A stretch of 64,000 bases of DNA from Hygrophila difformis (lineage: Eukaryota > Streptophyta > Magnoliopsida > Lamiales > Acanthaceae): the NCBI GenBank assembly GCA_030278955.1, contig JAOANR010000012.1:22871977-22935976 (forward strand), given 5' to 3'. The translations under genes and the position numbers were made by a program. Positions 1 to 13,400 of this stretch are shown here, one piece after another. The notes beneath the pieces are model-generated. The model was not told the origin of the DNA and searched no databases. It worked only from the letters and a program-made list of their open reading frames with translations. Positions within the stretch are counted from its first letter, which is position 1, and every line of letters begins with the position of its first letter.

Positions 1-364
1 AAAAACTGTTAAAAAAAACAAATTGGAAATCCAAGCAAAATCAATTCAAGAAACGTCCAACAGCTCTTAAAGTTCAAAGCATCACAATTCAAAGGTAACA
101 ACAAATCAATTCAAGACAAATCCAACAATTTTTTTTTCAAATCTAAGGATCAGCATCACAAGAACATTCTCAGATTAATTTTAATTTTGCAAAATTCACT
201 AAAAGAATTTTATTTTATAGCTAGCGACCGAAAATAATTGGTAAAATTTTTTTACTAACGAGGTTATCGACCGAATTTGCGACGAAAATTTGTTAGCTAC
301 CACAACTTTAGCGACGAAAATTCGTTAGCTATCAAATACGAAGTACACAATTTTTCTAGTAGTG
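1..364. mobile_element. CACTA (En/Spm-like) transposon end, partial
   Basis: The block ends at 351-364 in TTTTTCTAGTAGTG, the reverse complement of CACTACTAGAAAAA, a typical CACTA terminal inverted repeat. Inside it are subterminal repeats of the form GCGACGAAAATTYGTTAGCT (around 280-300 and 311-331) and a looser copy near 220-240. Such repeats bind the transposase in this superfamily. The rest of the element lies left of the window, so its other end and coding capacity cannot be judged, and the usual 3-base target duplication cannot be checked. Confidence 0.7.
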
Positions 365-1929
365 ATCTTTGGATGTCTATATATGGCCTTAGCAACCTCT
401 ATAGTCAAACTCTGTGTGCCAATTGTCTTTATAATTAATTTGGTGTCTCGTGTAGAAATGTTTTTCGTAAAAGGAATTATCTTGCCGATTGCAAACTTGG
501 ATATAACTAGAAATGATTGTTTCGAATGTGGAGTTAACTCTGTATTGTAACTCTTTTTCTGCGATTTCAAATAGAATTCAATTTCTCAAAAAAAAAAAAA
601 AAAAAAAAAGAAAAAAGAAAAGAAGAGAAAAAAAAAAAAAGAAAAAATGTTTCTCTCTGCGAGCATCATGTACTCCGTTTACCCCTTAAAACATAGTAAC
701 TATTTTAGTTTCTAACATCTCAATATAATATGTAGGCACTAGCTTTATCGCAAAATATTGACAGGGACACAATACTCATAGCCAAGACACAAACACATTG
801 TTAGACTTTTGTGAATTTATTCATTGGGGAAAATATATTGTTATTTTAAAATAAAAGGGTTTAGAATTATTAACGTTAGCAATGAATGAAGCACTAATGT
901 ATCGGTCTGGTTTAAGGGGACGAGGAAACACTACAGATTCTGCATCTGCGGAAGTAAAGATTTGGTGTATTTTTGTGATGGTAAGTGATTGAGCAAGTTG
1001 TTGTTGGAATTGTGGAATAAATGTCAAACATTATAAAAAAGTTATTCGTGCTATCATGCAAATTGTGCATATCACAAATACTCATATTTTGCATGCTAAC
1101 TCTTCCGCGGTTATATAAGGTGTTGAATTGAAAAATTATGCATATTTCCGAAGAATTGAGGATCAAAGCCATTTTATTCCAAAAGTTTCTATTTTGTTAC
1201 AAACCAATATGGTCTAATGCCATTTTATTGTAGTATTTAATATAACATCTGTCGTTACATTACAGGCCATTATTGTTTAGGTTAAATTATCTCACAATGG
1301 AATAATTTAGACAGAAATGTACCTAAAAGATTTGTGTTGAAAAAATGATTCCTTTCCCAAGAAATGAAGGGTGGTGGCAAATTTGGTGGTGAGGGACTTT
1401 TTGTAGTGACTTAGAATTACACTTTGTCCTTTTTATTAAAATTCATGCCTCCAAATTAAAGTCCAAACCCTACTTATGATTAAATTCTTTTCGTTTCAAC
1501 CAATCATATTCCTACACATCGTCACACACCTCACCCACTTATTCTTGCTTTCTTTTTCAATTTATTATTTTTTCGATAATAGATCACATAATTAACAGTA
1601 AATTGTTGCATTGGCGTGCATCCATGTGTGTGACGTATTGATGACGAATACATTTGTAGTATGAACAATTTTTTTTGAAGTCGAAGTCGGAGAAATAATC
1701 ACAGTTGAGCACAATATTTACTACTTTTTAAGAGAAATTTTGTTTACTATGGTCATTTAATTTATACGAAAAAAAAAATTAAAAAAAATCTCGCTCCATT
1801 TGAAAAAATAAAAAATTGTTGTCTCATATTGCTTAATTATATCATATTAATAAATAAATAAACTAAAATTTTAAATTCACTACCATATTAATTCATAATT
1901 TATCCATCTTAGTTTAGATATATTACTAA
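365..1929. other. Intergenic DNA, no gene seen
   Basis: AT-rich sequence with only short chance frames. It contains an A/G-rich simple tract at 588-647. I see no splice-bounded exons, RNA gene or complete transposon. Confidence 0.5.
588..647. repeat. Poly(A)/AG-rich simple tract
   Basis: About 60 bases of almost pure A with scattered G. This is low-complexity sequence; it could be the tail of an old retroposed copy but no body is recognisable. Confidence 0.8.
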
Positions 1930-2285
1930 GGGAAAATAAGCAAAATCACCCCACAACTTTCGTGTATGTTTCTCAAATGGTCCGATAATTGTGCACTTCA
2001 CCTAATCCATCCAATATGTTTGTTAATCCTCGCTCAAATGATCCCATCGGAGGTTAATTGTGAGGATTAACGGGTTAATCATTCCACAACTTTCGTCCCT
2101 TTCTCAAATGGTCCCTAATTAACCCATTAATCCTTGCGACACGTCAGCCTGGGAAATCATTAACCTCGGATGAGATCATTTGGGCGAGGATTAGCAAACA
2201 TATTGGATGGAATAAGTGAAGTGCACAATTATGGAACCATTTGGGAAACACACGAAAGTTGTGGGATGATTTTGGCTTTTTTCCC
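1930..2285. mobile_element. Mutator-like MITE with 9-base target duplication
   Basis: The ends form an inverted repeat: the left end begins GGGAAAATAAGCAAAATCAC and the right end, reversed, begins GGGAAAAAAGCCAAAATCAT. Both continue into a matching CCCACAACTTTCGTG block. TATTACTAA flanks both sides (1921-1929 and 2286-2294; the next base also matches), a length typical of Mutator-like elements. The arms pair over roughly 120 bases, and an inner copy of the 'CACAACTTTCGT...CTCAAATGGTCC' block lies near 2087-2116. There is no transposase frame, so it is non-autonomous. Confidence 0.85.
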
Positions 2286-2707
2286 TATTACTAAGTTGCA
2301 AGTCACTCGAAGTGTTGCAAGTCACTCGAAGGAATGGAGTATTGCTTTAATGATTTGTGCTACTCTTTGTGATTATTGTTGGGACTGCGGATGCATCTTA
2401 ATTTTGCTATTATTATAATATTGTACGTTTTGTGCCAAGCCCACACAATGTTATTTTTTTTATTCAAACCAGTTCTTCCTTAAATAGCTAATCTAGGATT
2501 GGATTGCACCCCTTCAATAGAAATGGGATTGCTTCCAAATTTTATATGAGTATTGAAAATTGGATCAATTTGTGATCACCATTTATAGTTCTGACTATTA
2601 GCTAGCAGACATTCATCTCAAGACATTCCAACTTAATAAGACCCGACCATTTCATAAGATCAATCAAATTTTTTCGTTATATTTGTTACGTCTTATTAAA
2701 AAATTTA

Positions 2708-3881
2708 GAGGTAATAACTAAAATAGGCCACCAGAAGGAGTCATTTCCACTTTTAGGCCACGATATTTTGATTTAGGAAAATAGGTCATTAGAAGGATTT
2801 CGGGCCTGAATTTAGGCAATTGGGCTAGAATTCGGGCTGCGATGGCCTAAAAATGAAAATGACTCATTCTGATGGCTTATTTTAGTGTTTTTCAATTATT
2901 TTTTATTTTATGTAATTAAAATAAATAATACTCATTTTGTGTCATTATTTATGTCCTTTTTTTTCTTGTTCCAATATTTTTATTTCATATTCATTTTAAA
3001 AATAATTAAATATTAATCGTAAAACCTACCCATCACCTTACATTTAACTTTCAAATTACCCTTTACCAATAATAATTCCAGTCCACCCCACAATCATATA
3101 TCAGTAAATCACACATAAATAAATAAATTAAAATTGTATACTCATTACAATCATATTATATAAATTTTTAAGTTACTTTTTTTAACACTAATAATGTGAC
3201 GAATGGAGTAATATAAGAAATAAAATAAATATTAATTCAAATATATTATAAAATAAGTAAAACAAACACATATTCAAATAAATTATAAATTAAAAAAGAA
3301 ACATATTTTATTATAAGTATCCCAAAATTTTCGGACATGGTACTTTATGTAGGGATAATTAGTATTAAATACAAGGATATATTAGGATTAAAAAATGTAG
3401 CTTAAGAATTTATATAATGTGGTTGTAATAAATTTACAATTTAAATTTATTTATTTATGTGTGATTTACTGATATATGGTTGTAGGTTGGATGAGAATTA
3501 TTAATGGTAGTGGGTTTGAAAGTTTAATATATTTATTTATTAATGCAATATGATGGGTATATTTGGTAATTAATATTTAATTATTTTTAAAATGGAAATT
3601 AAAAAATGTTGGAACAAGAAAAAAAGAAAGTAGGACATAAATACTGGCACAGAATGAGTATTATTTATTTTAATTAAATAAGATAAAAAATAATTCAAAA
3701 AAACTAAAATAGGCCACCAGAAGGAGTCATTTCCACTTTTAGGCCATCGAAGCCCGAATTCCAGCCCAATGACCTAAATTCAGGCCCGAAATCCTTCTAA
3801 TGGCTATTTCCCCTAAATCAAAATATCGTGGCCAAAAAATGGAAATGATACCTTCTGGTGGCCTATTTTAATTATTACTTC
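2708..3881. mobile_element. Long fold-back Mutator-like element
   Basis: Almost the whole 1.17 kb is one inverted repeat. The left arm begins GAGGTAATAACTAAAATAGG and the reversed right arm begins GAAGTAATAATTAAAATAGG. The AGGCCACCAGAAGG, CGGGCC and CACACATAAATAAATAAATT blocks recur in order on the opposite strand. AAAAATTTA flanks both sides (2699-2707 and 3882-3890), a 9-base target duplication. Arms of roughly 450-480 bases surround an AT-rich centre near 3180-3400. No protein is encoded. A transcript through it would fold into a long hairpin that could yield small RNAs (inference). Confidence 0.85.
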
Positions 3882-4216
3882 AAAAATTTATTATTCTATC
3901 TTATTAAAATAATTTTCCCTTAATAAAGAACCTAGTAAAACTTATTCGATACTAAACGTGGCGTTATATTGTTATTCATCTAATTCATACATGATTATAC
4001 AGCCATTATTATTTTACTTTTTTTGGATTATTGCATAATATAAACGTGTAATGTTAATATTTGCGGAAAAATATTCAGTGATGACAATATAATGAAAGCA
4101 TCCATTATGTGTCAATTATGGTAATTGTGTCATTCATTAGTAACTAGTATACTAGATTATAATTTTGTATAATTAAGTCATTCACTGCTAGAAAAATGCC
4201 GAATTCGGTCACTAAC

Positions 4217-7200
4217 TGAAACTTTGACAGTTCTTCCACCACCTTTAAGAAATGATTTAAAAAGAAATTTCTTTTTCGCTAATCTTTGAAAGAATTCAGG
4301 TAGAATGTGGGTGGTCATAATTTTATTAGATAGTGGAAGACTGTACACCGAAAGCGTACGGTTGTCAAAGTTGCAGTAATTTATAGGTAAGACCGGATCG
4401 TTCACTGGAGGATGTGCGATAGAAGCAGGGCCAACGTCGTTCTGCTAAATTTTCTACTCGGTTACTCGTTTTTGATTGATTTGATTTTTCTAAAATTCTA
4501 AGGTTGACAGAATTGACAGTCTATTCTAGAAAGCAAAATAAATATGCAAACAAAATGAACTATGCAATGCAGACAGAAGGACTGAGGAGAAGAAAAATGG
4601 ACAAGGTGTAGACTTGCGTAAACTAAACTCCCATTTTAATGATTCGGATCTTAGTCTTGAAATAATTCCCCAGTTAGATAATCACTCACACATCTTTAAT
4701 TATTTTCCCTTTTGACAGACAGGTACTTACAATTAATTTTGCATGCATTCAAAACACCTCGAATTTCTTGAATACCTTGAGCTCATGAATACCCACCAGG
4801 TCTCATCACTTACTTAAGGTGGAAAGCAATATCTAATCCATCTCCCCAGAGTAGGATTAAATACACTTGTTCCTCTCGGTCACGCCCAAACTATCATTAA
4901 CTCTCCAAATCCAATTGCAAAATATTCCCAAGTTCGCTATATGAAATTTAACAACTCATCCAAGTGACCTCTATGAAAACAATAACGAAAGCGATTAAAG
5001 AAAGCAATTTAAAATCCTATCACTTGGATGTTTCGCCAAACCCAGTCCTAACGAGTTGAAACATACTTTTTACCTTTTGATAAAACACAATTGGAAATTC
5101 CTTTGAATTATGGGGTCAGGGTCATGTGGTAAGGAACTACTAATTAATCCCTCCCGACCAAGTGCCCACTTGGATTTTTAATAAACTGTTTGGCAAAAGA
5201 AATTTATGTTAAAATTACTCCCCGTTATTTAAGAAAATCATCAAGGCCAATTTACTGAAGTCTAGTATTAATTAGTGTTCATGGCACATAGCCCAGTTGC
5301 CCTGAAAATCCATGATACGACTAACTGATACCATATTTCAACAAATAGTATTCTGAAAGAATTGATTAGATTTTTGACAGCCATTCCCTTTTAAACGACA
5401 GGTACTAAACTCCAATTTAAGAAACAAATCTTCTTAGGCCTAGAATAAACCTCATCACTGACTCTGTTTAATTCTTTATAAAATTAACCCTTGATCGAAT
5501 TTGAATTATTCATAACCAGAAAAATTACTTCTTACTTAGATCCAAAATTTAGAATATAATGATTTGGAAATTTAATTTATGCTTATCCGTATAAAAATTA
5601 ATTCCTAATTGTCCACGGGAAGGATCCCAAAATATTTACTGATAAGTAGACACTATAGCACACAATTATATTTTATAAGTTTTAAAAAATGACTCAAGTG
5701 ACCCAAAATAAATAACATGGGTGTAAGACAGAAGGACCAAATTGAGTAGAAAAAAAAAATGCAAAGAGTGAGATATGAATGAGAGATGGTATGAGATGTA
5801 AAGTGAATAAGATGCATTGAGGTGAGGTGCAGATTGGATGGATAGGCGAGTGAGGTAATGAGATGAGATTGGAGAATGGGGCGAATGGCAGGAGGCGAGA
5901 TGAGTGGTGTGAAACAGGCGTGAGTGAAGTAGTAGCTCATATCCCTTCCCATTCGGTTCCAAAACATAAGGAAAATTACTTAAAATAATTTTTGGTGAAA
6001 GATCCAAGTTACACAGGAGATTTGAGTGAGTCAGGCCACTCGAACTGTGCTATTTGAATTACATTCGAAATTATTTCAAATCCTCAATTTTGACTCGAAC
6101 GAATTGGATATTACAGTTCTTGCTATACCCTCGTTTCATTCGGATCTCACAGTAAACTTGGAACAATTTTATACATGCATAAATTTGGGTTCCAAAATAA
6201 AATAAGAATATGGGTTGGATTAAATAATTTTATACATGCACAAACACACAATCAAGGGACCAAACATACAAATTAGAATCAAACTAAAACAAACATACGA
6301 GCAAGATAATGAAGACTCAACAGACTTGATGAATTGATTAAAACAAACGCAGCAAACTAGATTCTTATGCAACTTAACTAAGAAAATCTGAAGAGAATTC
6401 TAAACCTTAATTTCATCATAAAGACAGATTTCTGAATATTCATCCAAGTCCATAATCATGTAGAAATCAAGATTCAAGAATTGCAAATTCTAATCCTAGC
6501 ATGCGACTAAACTCTAATTAAGCAACTCAACACTTTATGATTCTCTAATCTAAGAAATTTCAAAACTTAATACATAAACCTGCAAACAAAAAATAAAAAA
6601 AATGCAGACCCATGATTCGTCCAGGATTCCCAAGATCAAAGAATTCATTCGGCTATTTGATAAATAATTTAAGCAAGAAAACGCATACCGCATCACCGAC
6701 TTACAAGAGTTTTGGAAATACATCAGTGAACAAGAAAACCTACCAGACCAATGGGCCATGAATTTATTGAGAGAGAATGCGAAGAACGATATGAAATCCG
6801 AATCGAAATCCATTTATGTGGATTGGCCCAGATTTTATTCAAACTATAATCTCAAAAACATGAATTCAAGAACAAGAAGAACATACCGGAATTGGTGAAC
6901 ATGTGAATTCAATGATATGAAATTGGAGACAAACAATATGAAATCTGGACCGACATTCATCGGATTGAACAGATCCAAATTTATTTTGAACTAGAATTCA
7001 GAAACAAGAACTTCAGGGACGAATTTGGGGAATCGCTACCTAAGGGTTATGGATTGGAAAGAAATTGCATCTAATCTATTACAAAGCAATAAAATGGCGT
7101 GCAAGCCTGTGGAACTACATTGTGAAATCTGAGACTCAAACCTACCTAAACTCGACCACGAACGGCCTTCTTCTCCGACTCCAATTCGGCAGCGTTTCGG

Positions 7201-7917
7201 CACTCGGGCATGGGATTCTTTTTTTTCAAGGCTGTCGAATGGAGGTATTTATAGATGCAAATTGTCTTGGGCTCCAAGATGTATCAAATCTGCCAAGAAT
7301 CCATATCTCAACAGCAAAATTTGAAAAGATTCGGAAAAGATGTGCTAAAATATGGAAGAAAATCTGCCTGGGTGTGAGTGACTGCTGGGGGTGTAACGTA
7401 GAATAGGGTGTGAGTGACTGGAATGGATGTGAATAAGGGGGATGTGAGTTACTTGAAAGGCTTGGATGTGAGTTAGATGATGGATGTGAGTGAGATGAAT
7501 GAGAGGGATGTGAGTCACTTTGTGGATGTGATTGACTTTGTGTCTCGCTTCTTCTTTTTTTTTTTTTAGCTCACACATTCTTTGCTGCCCAGATGCAATG
7601 TGATTTGCTGACTCAACATCATGATTTGCAGGCTGGAATTCCCATGTATCTCGGATCTAGGCAATAGTAGTTCAAGTCCTGCAACAAATACTTTCAAACA
7701 CTTGGCCAGTTTTATCAATTTCAACAAATTTTCATGCTTTTCCTATCAAATAATGTTTAATTTATATAATTTCATCACAAATTAATTTCATTGCAAAAAT
7801 ATAAATTTTCGCTCAATTTATTTGCTCGATTACACAAATTACCCTAAAATGTGATTTTATTTCCGTACTGAGGACACGAAAATGGATGGTAATAACAGTC
7901 AATTTTGACTGTTATCA
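4217..7917 (-). repeat. 3' LTR of the LARD-like element
   Basis: This is the left copy on the plus strand and the 3' LTR in element orientation. At its right edge is a perfect 11-base-arm palindrome (7892-7915, arms ATAACAGTCAA/TTGACTGTTAT), part of the LTR terminus. A GATGTGAGT-type tandem array spans about 7370-7535. The open frames at 5653-6007, 6550-6813 and 7065-7406 recur in the other LTR but match no protein family I know. Confidence 0.93.
7370..7535. repeat. GATGTGAGT-type degenerate tandem array in the LTR
   Basis: Eight or so copies of GGATGTGAGT/GGGTGTGAGT separated by short variable spacers. The other LTR has the same array at about 13586-13775, where a 24-base unit at 13657-13680 is repeated at 13681-13704. 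That extra unit accounts for the whole length difference between the two LTRs. C7518 versus T13758 is one substitution inside the array. Confidence 0.85.
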
Positions 7918-10414
7918 ACATTCTCACATTTAAAACTGCTCGTCCCGAGCAGTCAGAACTTGTGTTTCTTGAAACACGAGGTCTGCAAAGGAATCCATTT
8001 GAGTGGCCTCACATCTTTCAATTTTCTCAGGCTAATTGAATCAAAAACTCATGCTTGAAACACTCTTAGGCTTTTAGTCAAGTTGAACAACATGATACGT
8101 CATACTCTAAACAAATTTATTTCTCAAGCAAATCCTTTAATTTTTCATGAATCCCATGTTTAGCAAAAATCATTAGCTTTATTTCAAAAATTTGATGACT
8201 AGAAAGAATCTGCCTCACATATAGTAAACTTGGAAAGATCACTCACTCTCGGAATTGGTTTGAGTATTTCACACAGGATCAATGTATTCGAATTGTCCCA
8301 TAAGCTTGAAAGTCGACCACATCTCCATCTACTTATTCCTTCGAATCAAGATCCTGAGGTCTTTATTTATGGTTATAACGGGGCATACGGTTATGATAAG
8401 TCGGTACGGATGGGAAAAATTGTGGCTTGAAATATGACAAGAATGATTAAAATTGGCACTTTAATTAAGAACATCGATTCCCAAAATTTCTTCTCTCTTC
8501 CAAAATTCTTTATGCCATAAATTAGGATGAACTCCAATTGCATATTTTTGGCATAATCGAATTTTCCTGACAACTCTAAGTTGCTGCTGCTTGTCGCTTT
8601 TTTTTTCTCTCTTTTTTTTTTCTTTCTTCTTTTTTTTTTCTTTTTTTTTTCTTTTTTTTCTTTTTCTTGTTTTTTTTTTTGCAGCTTCTTTATTTTATTT
8701 TATTCTTTCTCACGCTTCTGGGAATCTGTCTTCATTGTTCTTTTGAAATTTATTTGCCATAAATGATTGCATTCTCGTCATTGGGATCAGATTGTTGAAG
8801 GTCTTCAAATGAAAGAGATTGGTTAAATATACTAGCTTACCAAAGAAAATAGGCTTTCAGGCTCAGCGGGGTTATTCCTAAAGGGAAAATTTTCAGGTAG
8901 GATTATTCCAAGCAGAAGGCCAAATAAAAATTGGCTAACTAGATGCCTCATTCATATTCTCGATTTGCAGGATATGGCGTGATCTTGAAATGGTCGTTCT
9001 CGCAAGTTCTAGTGTCCTTCAATATACATGATGTTCACTCTTCAAAGAAAAATAGCAAGTGTTTGTGTCTTGCGGCTCAGATCTCACAGGGTTTGGAATC
9101 AAGTCATCATTTTTCATCAGTTTCACCTTTAATAAATGCCTACACTTTGCTCAATTAATTTAAAGGACAGCAGAGTCATTAACTCGCTCTAAGTAATTAT
9201 ATCATGCTATTTTTTTCTTAACGTATCACCTTTAAAAGTTCTTGCAATTATCCTCATTTTTCTTAGCCCGATTAAATTTCAAGATTCAATCATTGGCCAT
9301 GGATCACAATTATGCCTCCTAAATGCAAAATATGATGCAACCCTATCCTAGAAAGCAACAGACAAATTCCACTATAGCATGCATGTATAATCAAAATGAA
9401 AGGAATTAAAAGACTTCTAACTAGAAGATCGGGAATGCATTGGATGCCGGGCCATTCTCACATTTAGAGCTTGACTCTAAATGTAGAATTTAAAATTTTC
9501 GTGCAATCAGACATGCACTATTCAAGATTTGACTTTGAGAATGGGAGATCATCCCATTCTCACATTTAGAGCTTGACTCTAAATGAGAATTTTTGAATTT
9601 TTGGCCCAAGTGACAGACGTGATTCGAAGCAAAACATTTTTTTTTTCATGCTTATATATCCTAGCATAATCCTATCATGACCAAATATTTCAGTCGATAT
9701 TAACTATGCAAAAAAAAAAAAAAAATTACGTCTTATTAATTCTGAACTCAGTTAAAATTGTTCCGGTTTTGAATTTCTTCAAACCCTGAATAATTTTTCA
9801 CAGTTTCATAATTAACTTGACCAGGAACCTAGGAACCTGGATGATGATCTTCTTTTTGTGAATTGTTCCACTTGAATACTGCACATTCAACATCAGATGA
9901 AATTTTATTAGACTTTCTAAAATCAACATTCTCACATTTAGTGCTTTACTAGCTCTAAATGCTAAATTTTGACTTTTGAATTGTTGTCAGATAGAATAAT
10001 GGCTTATTGATATTAAAAAATAATGCATAAAACAATGAAACCAGTCCGGGTTGCCTCCCGGAGAGCGCTATAATTTAATGTCCATAGCTGGACCAAGGTG
10101 GGTAGTAGGGTGGAATGTTTCCGTCGCGTGGTAGTTCCATGTCTTCAGTTGTTTCTATTCCAATAGACCTTCCAATGACTCATTTCCCTTGCTGGTTGCA
10201 TGCTTTCGTTTCCTTACGGAGACAATGAGCGTTCAATTCCGTGATTAAGGGGTACTTTAGGTGACTTCGAGGATTATCGGTTCATTAACACTTGAAGGCA
10301 TTGAAGGCACCTGCGCAACATTGTGTAGTTAGTAATGGTTCGGAAAATTAGAATGAAGTTAAAAATTAGTGAGTAATCAGGAGTGTAATTCTTTAACAGA
10401 ACGGCGCTGCATCC
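7918..10414. other. Internal region of the LARD-like element, non-coding
   Basis: There is no coding capacity. Four copies of CATTCTCACATTTA occur at 7919, 9453, 9555 and 9927. The last three each run into a hairpin formed with a CTCTAAATG...-type arm. The copy at 7919 sits against the LTR where the polypurine tract must be, reading AAATGTGAGAATG on the minus strand. A short palindrome CTGCTCG/CGAGCAG lies at 7936-7952. A long T/C-rich run spans about 8598-8690. Near 10048-10070 is GGTTGCCTCCCGGAGAGCGC, a motif I recall from untranslated leaders of other plant LTR elements (memory, unchecked). Confidence 0.7.
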
Positions 10415-10432
10415 TCCCCGGCAACGGCGCCA
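10415..10432 (-). promoter_or_regulatory. Primer-binding site, tRNA-Asp type
   Basis: The minus strand reads TGGCGCCGTTGCCGGGGA immediately inside the right LTR. It matches the tRNA-Asp-type primer-binding site known from Athila-like plant elements and fixes the element's orientation. The tRNA assignment is from memory. Confidence 0.8.
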
Positions 10433-13400
10433 TGAAACTTTGACAGTCTTCCACCACCTTTTAGAAATGATTTAAAAAAAAAATTGATTTTTCGCTAATC
10501 TTTGAAAGAATTCAGGTAGAATGTGGGTGGTCATAATTTTATTAGATAGTGGAAGACTGTACACCGAAAGCGTACGGTTGTCAAAGTTGCAGTAATTTAT
10601 AGGTAAGACCGGATCGTTCACTGGAGGATGTGCGATAGAAGCAGGGCCAACGTCGTTCTGCTAAATTTTCTACTCGGTTACTCGTTTTTGATTGATTTGA
10701 TTTTTCTAAAATTCTAAGGTTGACAGAATTGACAGTCTATTCTAGAAAGCAAAATAAATATGCAAACAAAATGAACTATGCAATGCAGACAGAAGGACTG
10801 AGGAGAAGAAAAATGGACAAGGTGTAGACTTGCGTAAACTAAACTCCCATTTTAATGATTCGGATCTTAGTCTTGAAATAATTCCCCAGTTAGATAATCA
10901 CTCACACATCTTTAATTATTTTCCCTTTTGACAGACAGGTACTTACAATTAATTTTGCATGCATTCAAAACACCTCGAATTTCTTGAATACCTTGAGCTC
11001 ATGAATACCCACCAGGTCTCATCACTTACTTAAGGTGGAAAGCAATATCTAATCCATCTCCCCAGAGTAGGATTAAATACACTTGTTCCTCTCGGTCACG
11101 CCCAAACTATCATTAACTCTCCAAATCCAATTGCAAAATATTCCCAAGTTCGCTATATGAAATTTAACAACTCATCCAAGTGACCTCTATGAAAACAATA
11201 ACGAAAGCGATTAAAGAAAGCAATTTAAAATCCTATCACTTGGATGTTTCGCCAAACCCAGTCCTAACGAGTTGAAACATACTTTTTACCTTTTGATAAA
11301 ACACAATTGGAAATTCCTTTGAATTATGGGGTCAGGGTCATGTGGTAAGGAACTACTAATTAATCCCTCCCGACCAAGTGCCCACTTGGATTTTTAATAA
11401 ACTGTTTGGCAAAAGAAATTTATGTTAAAATTACTCCCCGTTATTTAAGAAAATCATCAAGGCCAATTTACTGAAGTCTAGTATTAATTAGTGTTCATGG
11501 CACATAGCCCAGTTGCCCTGAAAATCCATGATACGACTAACTGATACCATATTTCAACAAATAGTATTCTAAAAGAATTGATTAGATTTTTGACAGCCAT
11601 TCCCTTTTAAACGACAGGTACTAAACTCCAATTTAAGAAACAAATCTTCTTAGGCCTAGAATAAACCTCATCACTGACTCTGTTTAATTCTTTATAAAAT
11701 TAACCCTTGATCGAATTTGAATTATTCATAACCAGAAAAATTACTTCTTACTTAGATCCAAAATTTAGAATATAATGATTTGGAAATTTAATTTATGCTT
11801 ATCCGTATAAAAATTAATTCCTAATTGTCCACGGGAAGGATCCCAAAATATTTACTGATAAGTAGACACTATAGCACACAATTATATTTTATAAGTTTTA
11901 AAAAATGACTCAAGTGACCCAAAATAAATAACATGGGTGTAAGACAGAAGGACCAAATTGAGTAGAAAAAAAAAATGCAAAGAGTGAGATATGAATGAGA
12001 GATGGTATGAGATGTAAAGTGAATAAGATGCATTGAGGTGAGGTGCAGATTGGATGGATAGGCGAGTGAGGTAATGAGATGAGATTGGAGAATGGGGCGA
12101 ATGGCAGGAGGCGAGATGAGTGGTGTGAAACAGGCGTGAGTGAAGTAGTAGCTCATATCCCTTCCCATTCGGTTCCAAAACATAAGGAAAATTACTTAAA
12201 ATAATTTTTGGTGAAAGATCCAAGTTACACAGGAGATTTGAGTGAGTCAGGCCACTCGAACTGTGCTATTTGAATTACATTCGAAATTATTTCAAATCCT
12301 CAATTTTGACTCGAACGAATTGGATATTACAGTTCTTGCTATACCCTCGTTTCATTCGGATCTCACAGTAAACTTGGAACAATTTTATACATGCATAAAT
12401 TTGGGTTCCAAAATAAAATAAGAATATGGGTTGGATTAAATAATTTTATACATGCACAAACACACAATCAAGGGACCAAACATACAAATTAGAATCAAAC
12501 TAAAACAAACATACGAGCAAGATAATGAAGACTCAACAGACTTGATGAATTGATTAAAACAAACGCAGCAAACTAGATTCTTATGCAACTTAACTAAGAA
12601 AATCTGAAGAGAATTCTAAACCTTAATTTCATCATAAAGACAGATTTCTGAATATTCATCCAAGTCCATAATCATGTAGAAATCAAGATTCAAGAATTGC
12701 AAATTCTAATCCTAGCATGCGACTAAACTCTAATTAAGCAACTCAACACTTTATGATTCTCTAATCTAAGAAATTTCAAAACTTAATACATAAACCTGCA
12801 AACAAAAAATAAAAAAAATGCAGACCCATGATTCGTCCAGGATTCCCAAGATCAAAGAATTCATTCGGCTATTTGATAAATAATTTAAGCAAGAAAACGC
12901 ATACCGCATCACCGACTTACAAGAGTTTTGGAAATACATCAGTGAACAAGAAAACCTACCAGACCAATGGGCCATGAATTTATTGAGAGAGAATGCGAAG
13001 AACGATATGAAATCCGAATCGAAATCCATTTATGTGGATTGGCCCAGATTTTATTCAAACTATAATCTCAAAAACATGAATTCAAGAACAAGAAGAACAT
13101 ACCGGAATTGGTGAACATGTGAATTCAATGATATGAAATTGGAGACAAACAATATGAAATCTGGACCGACATTCATCGGATTGAACAGATCCAAATTTAT
13201 TTTGAACTAGAATTCAGAAACAAGAACTTCAGGGACGAATTTGGGGAATCGCTACCTAAGGGTTATGGATTGGAAAGAAATTGCATCTAATCTATTACAA
13301 AGCAATAAAATGGCGTGCAAGCCTGTGGAACTACATTGTGAAATCTGAGACTCAAACCTACCTAAACTCGACCACGAACGGCCTTCTTCTCCGACTCCAA

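Noticed and set aside
5653..7406. Open frames of 87-113 residues in the LARD-like LTR, repeated at 11869-13622
   Set aside because: They are duplicated with the LTR, lie on both strands, have biased composition and no recognisable domain; treated as chance frames.
8581..8766. 61-residue Phe/Ser-rich frame
   Set aside because: It is simply the translation of a T/C-rich simple tract in the LARD-like element.
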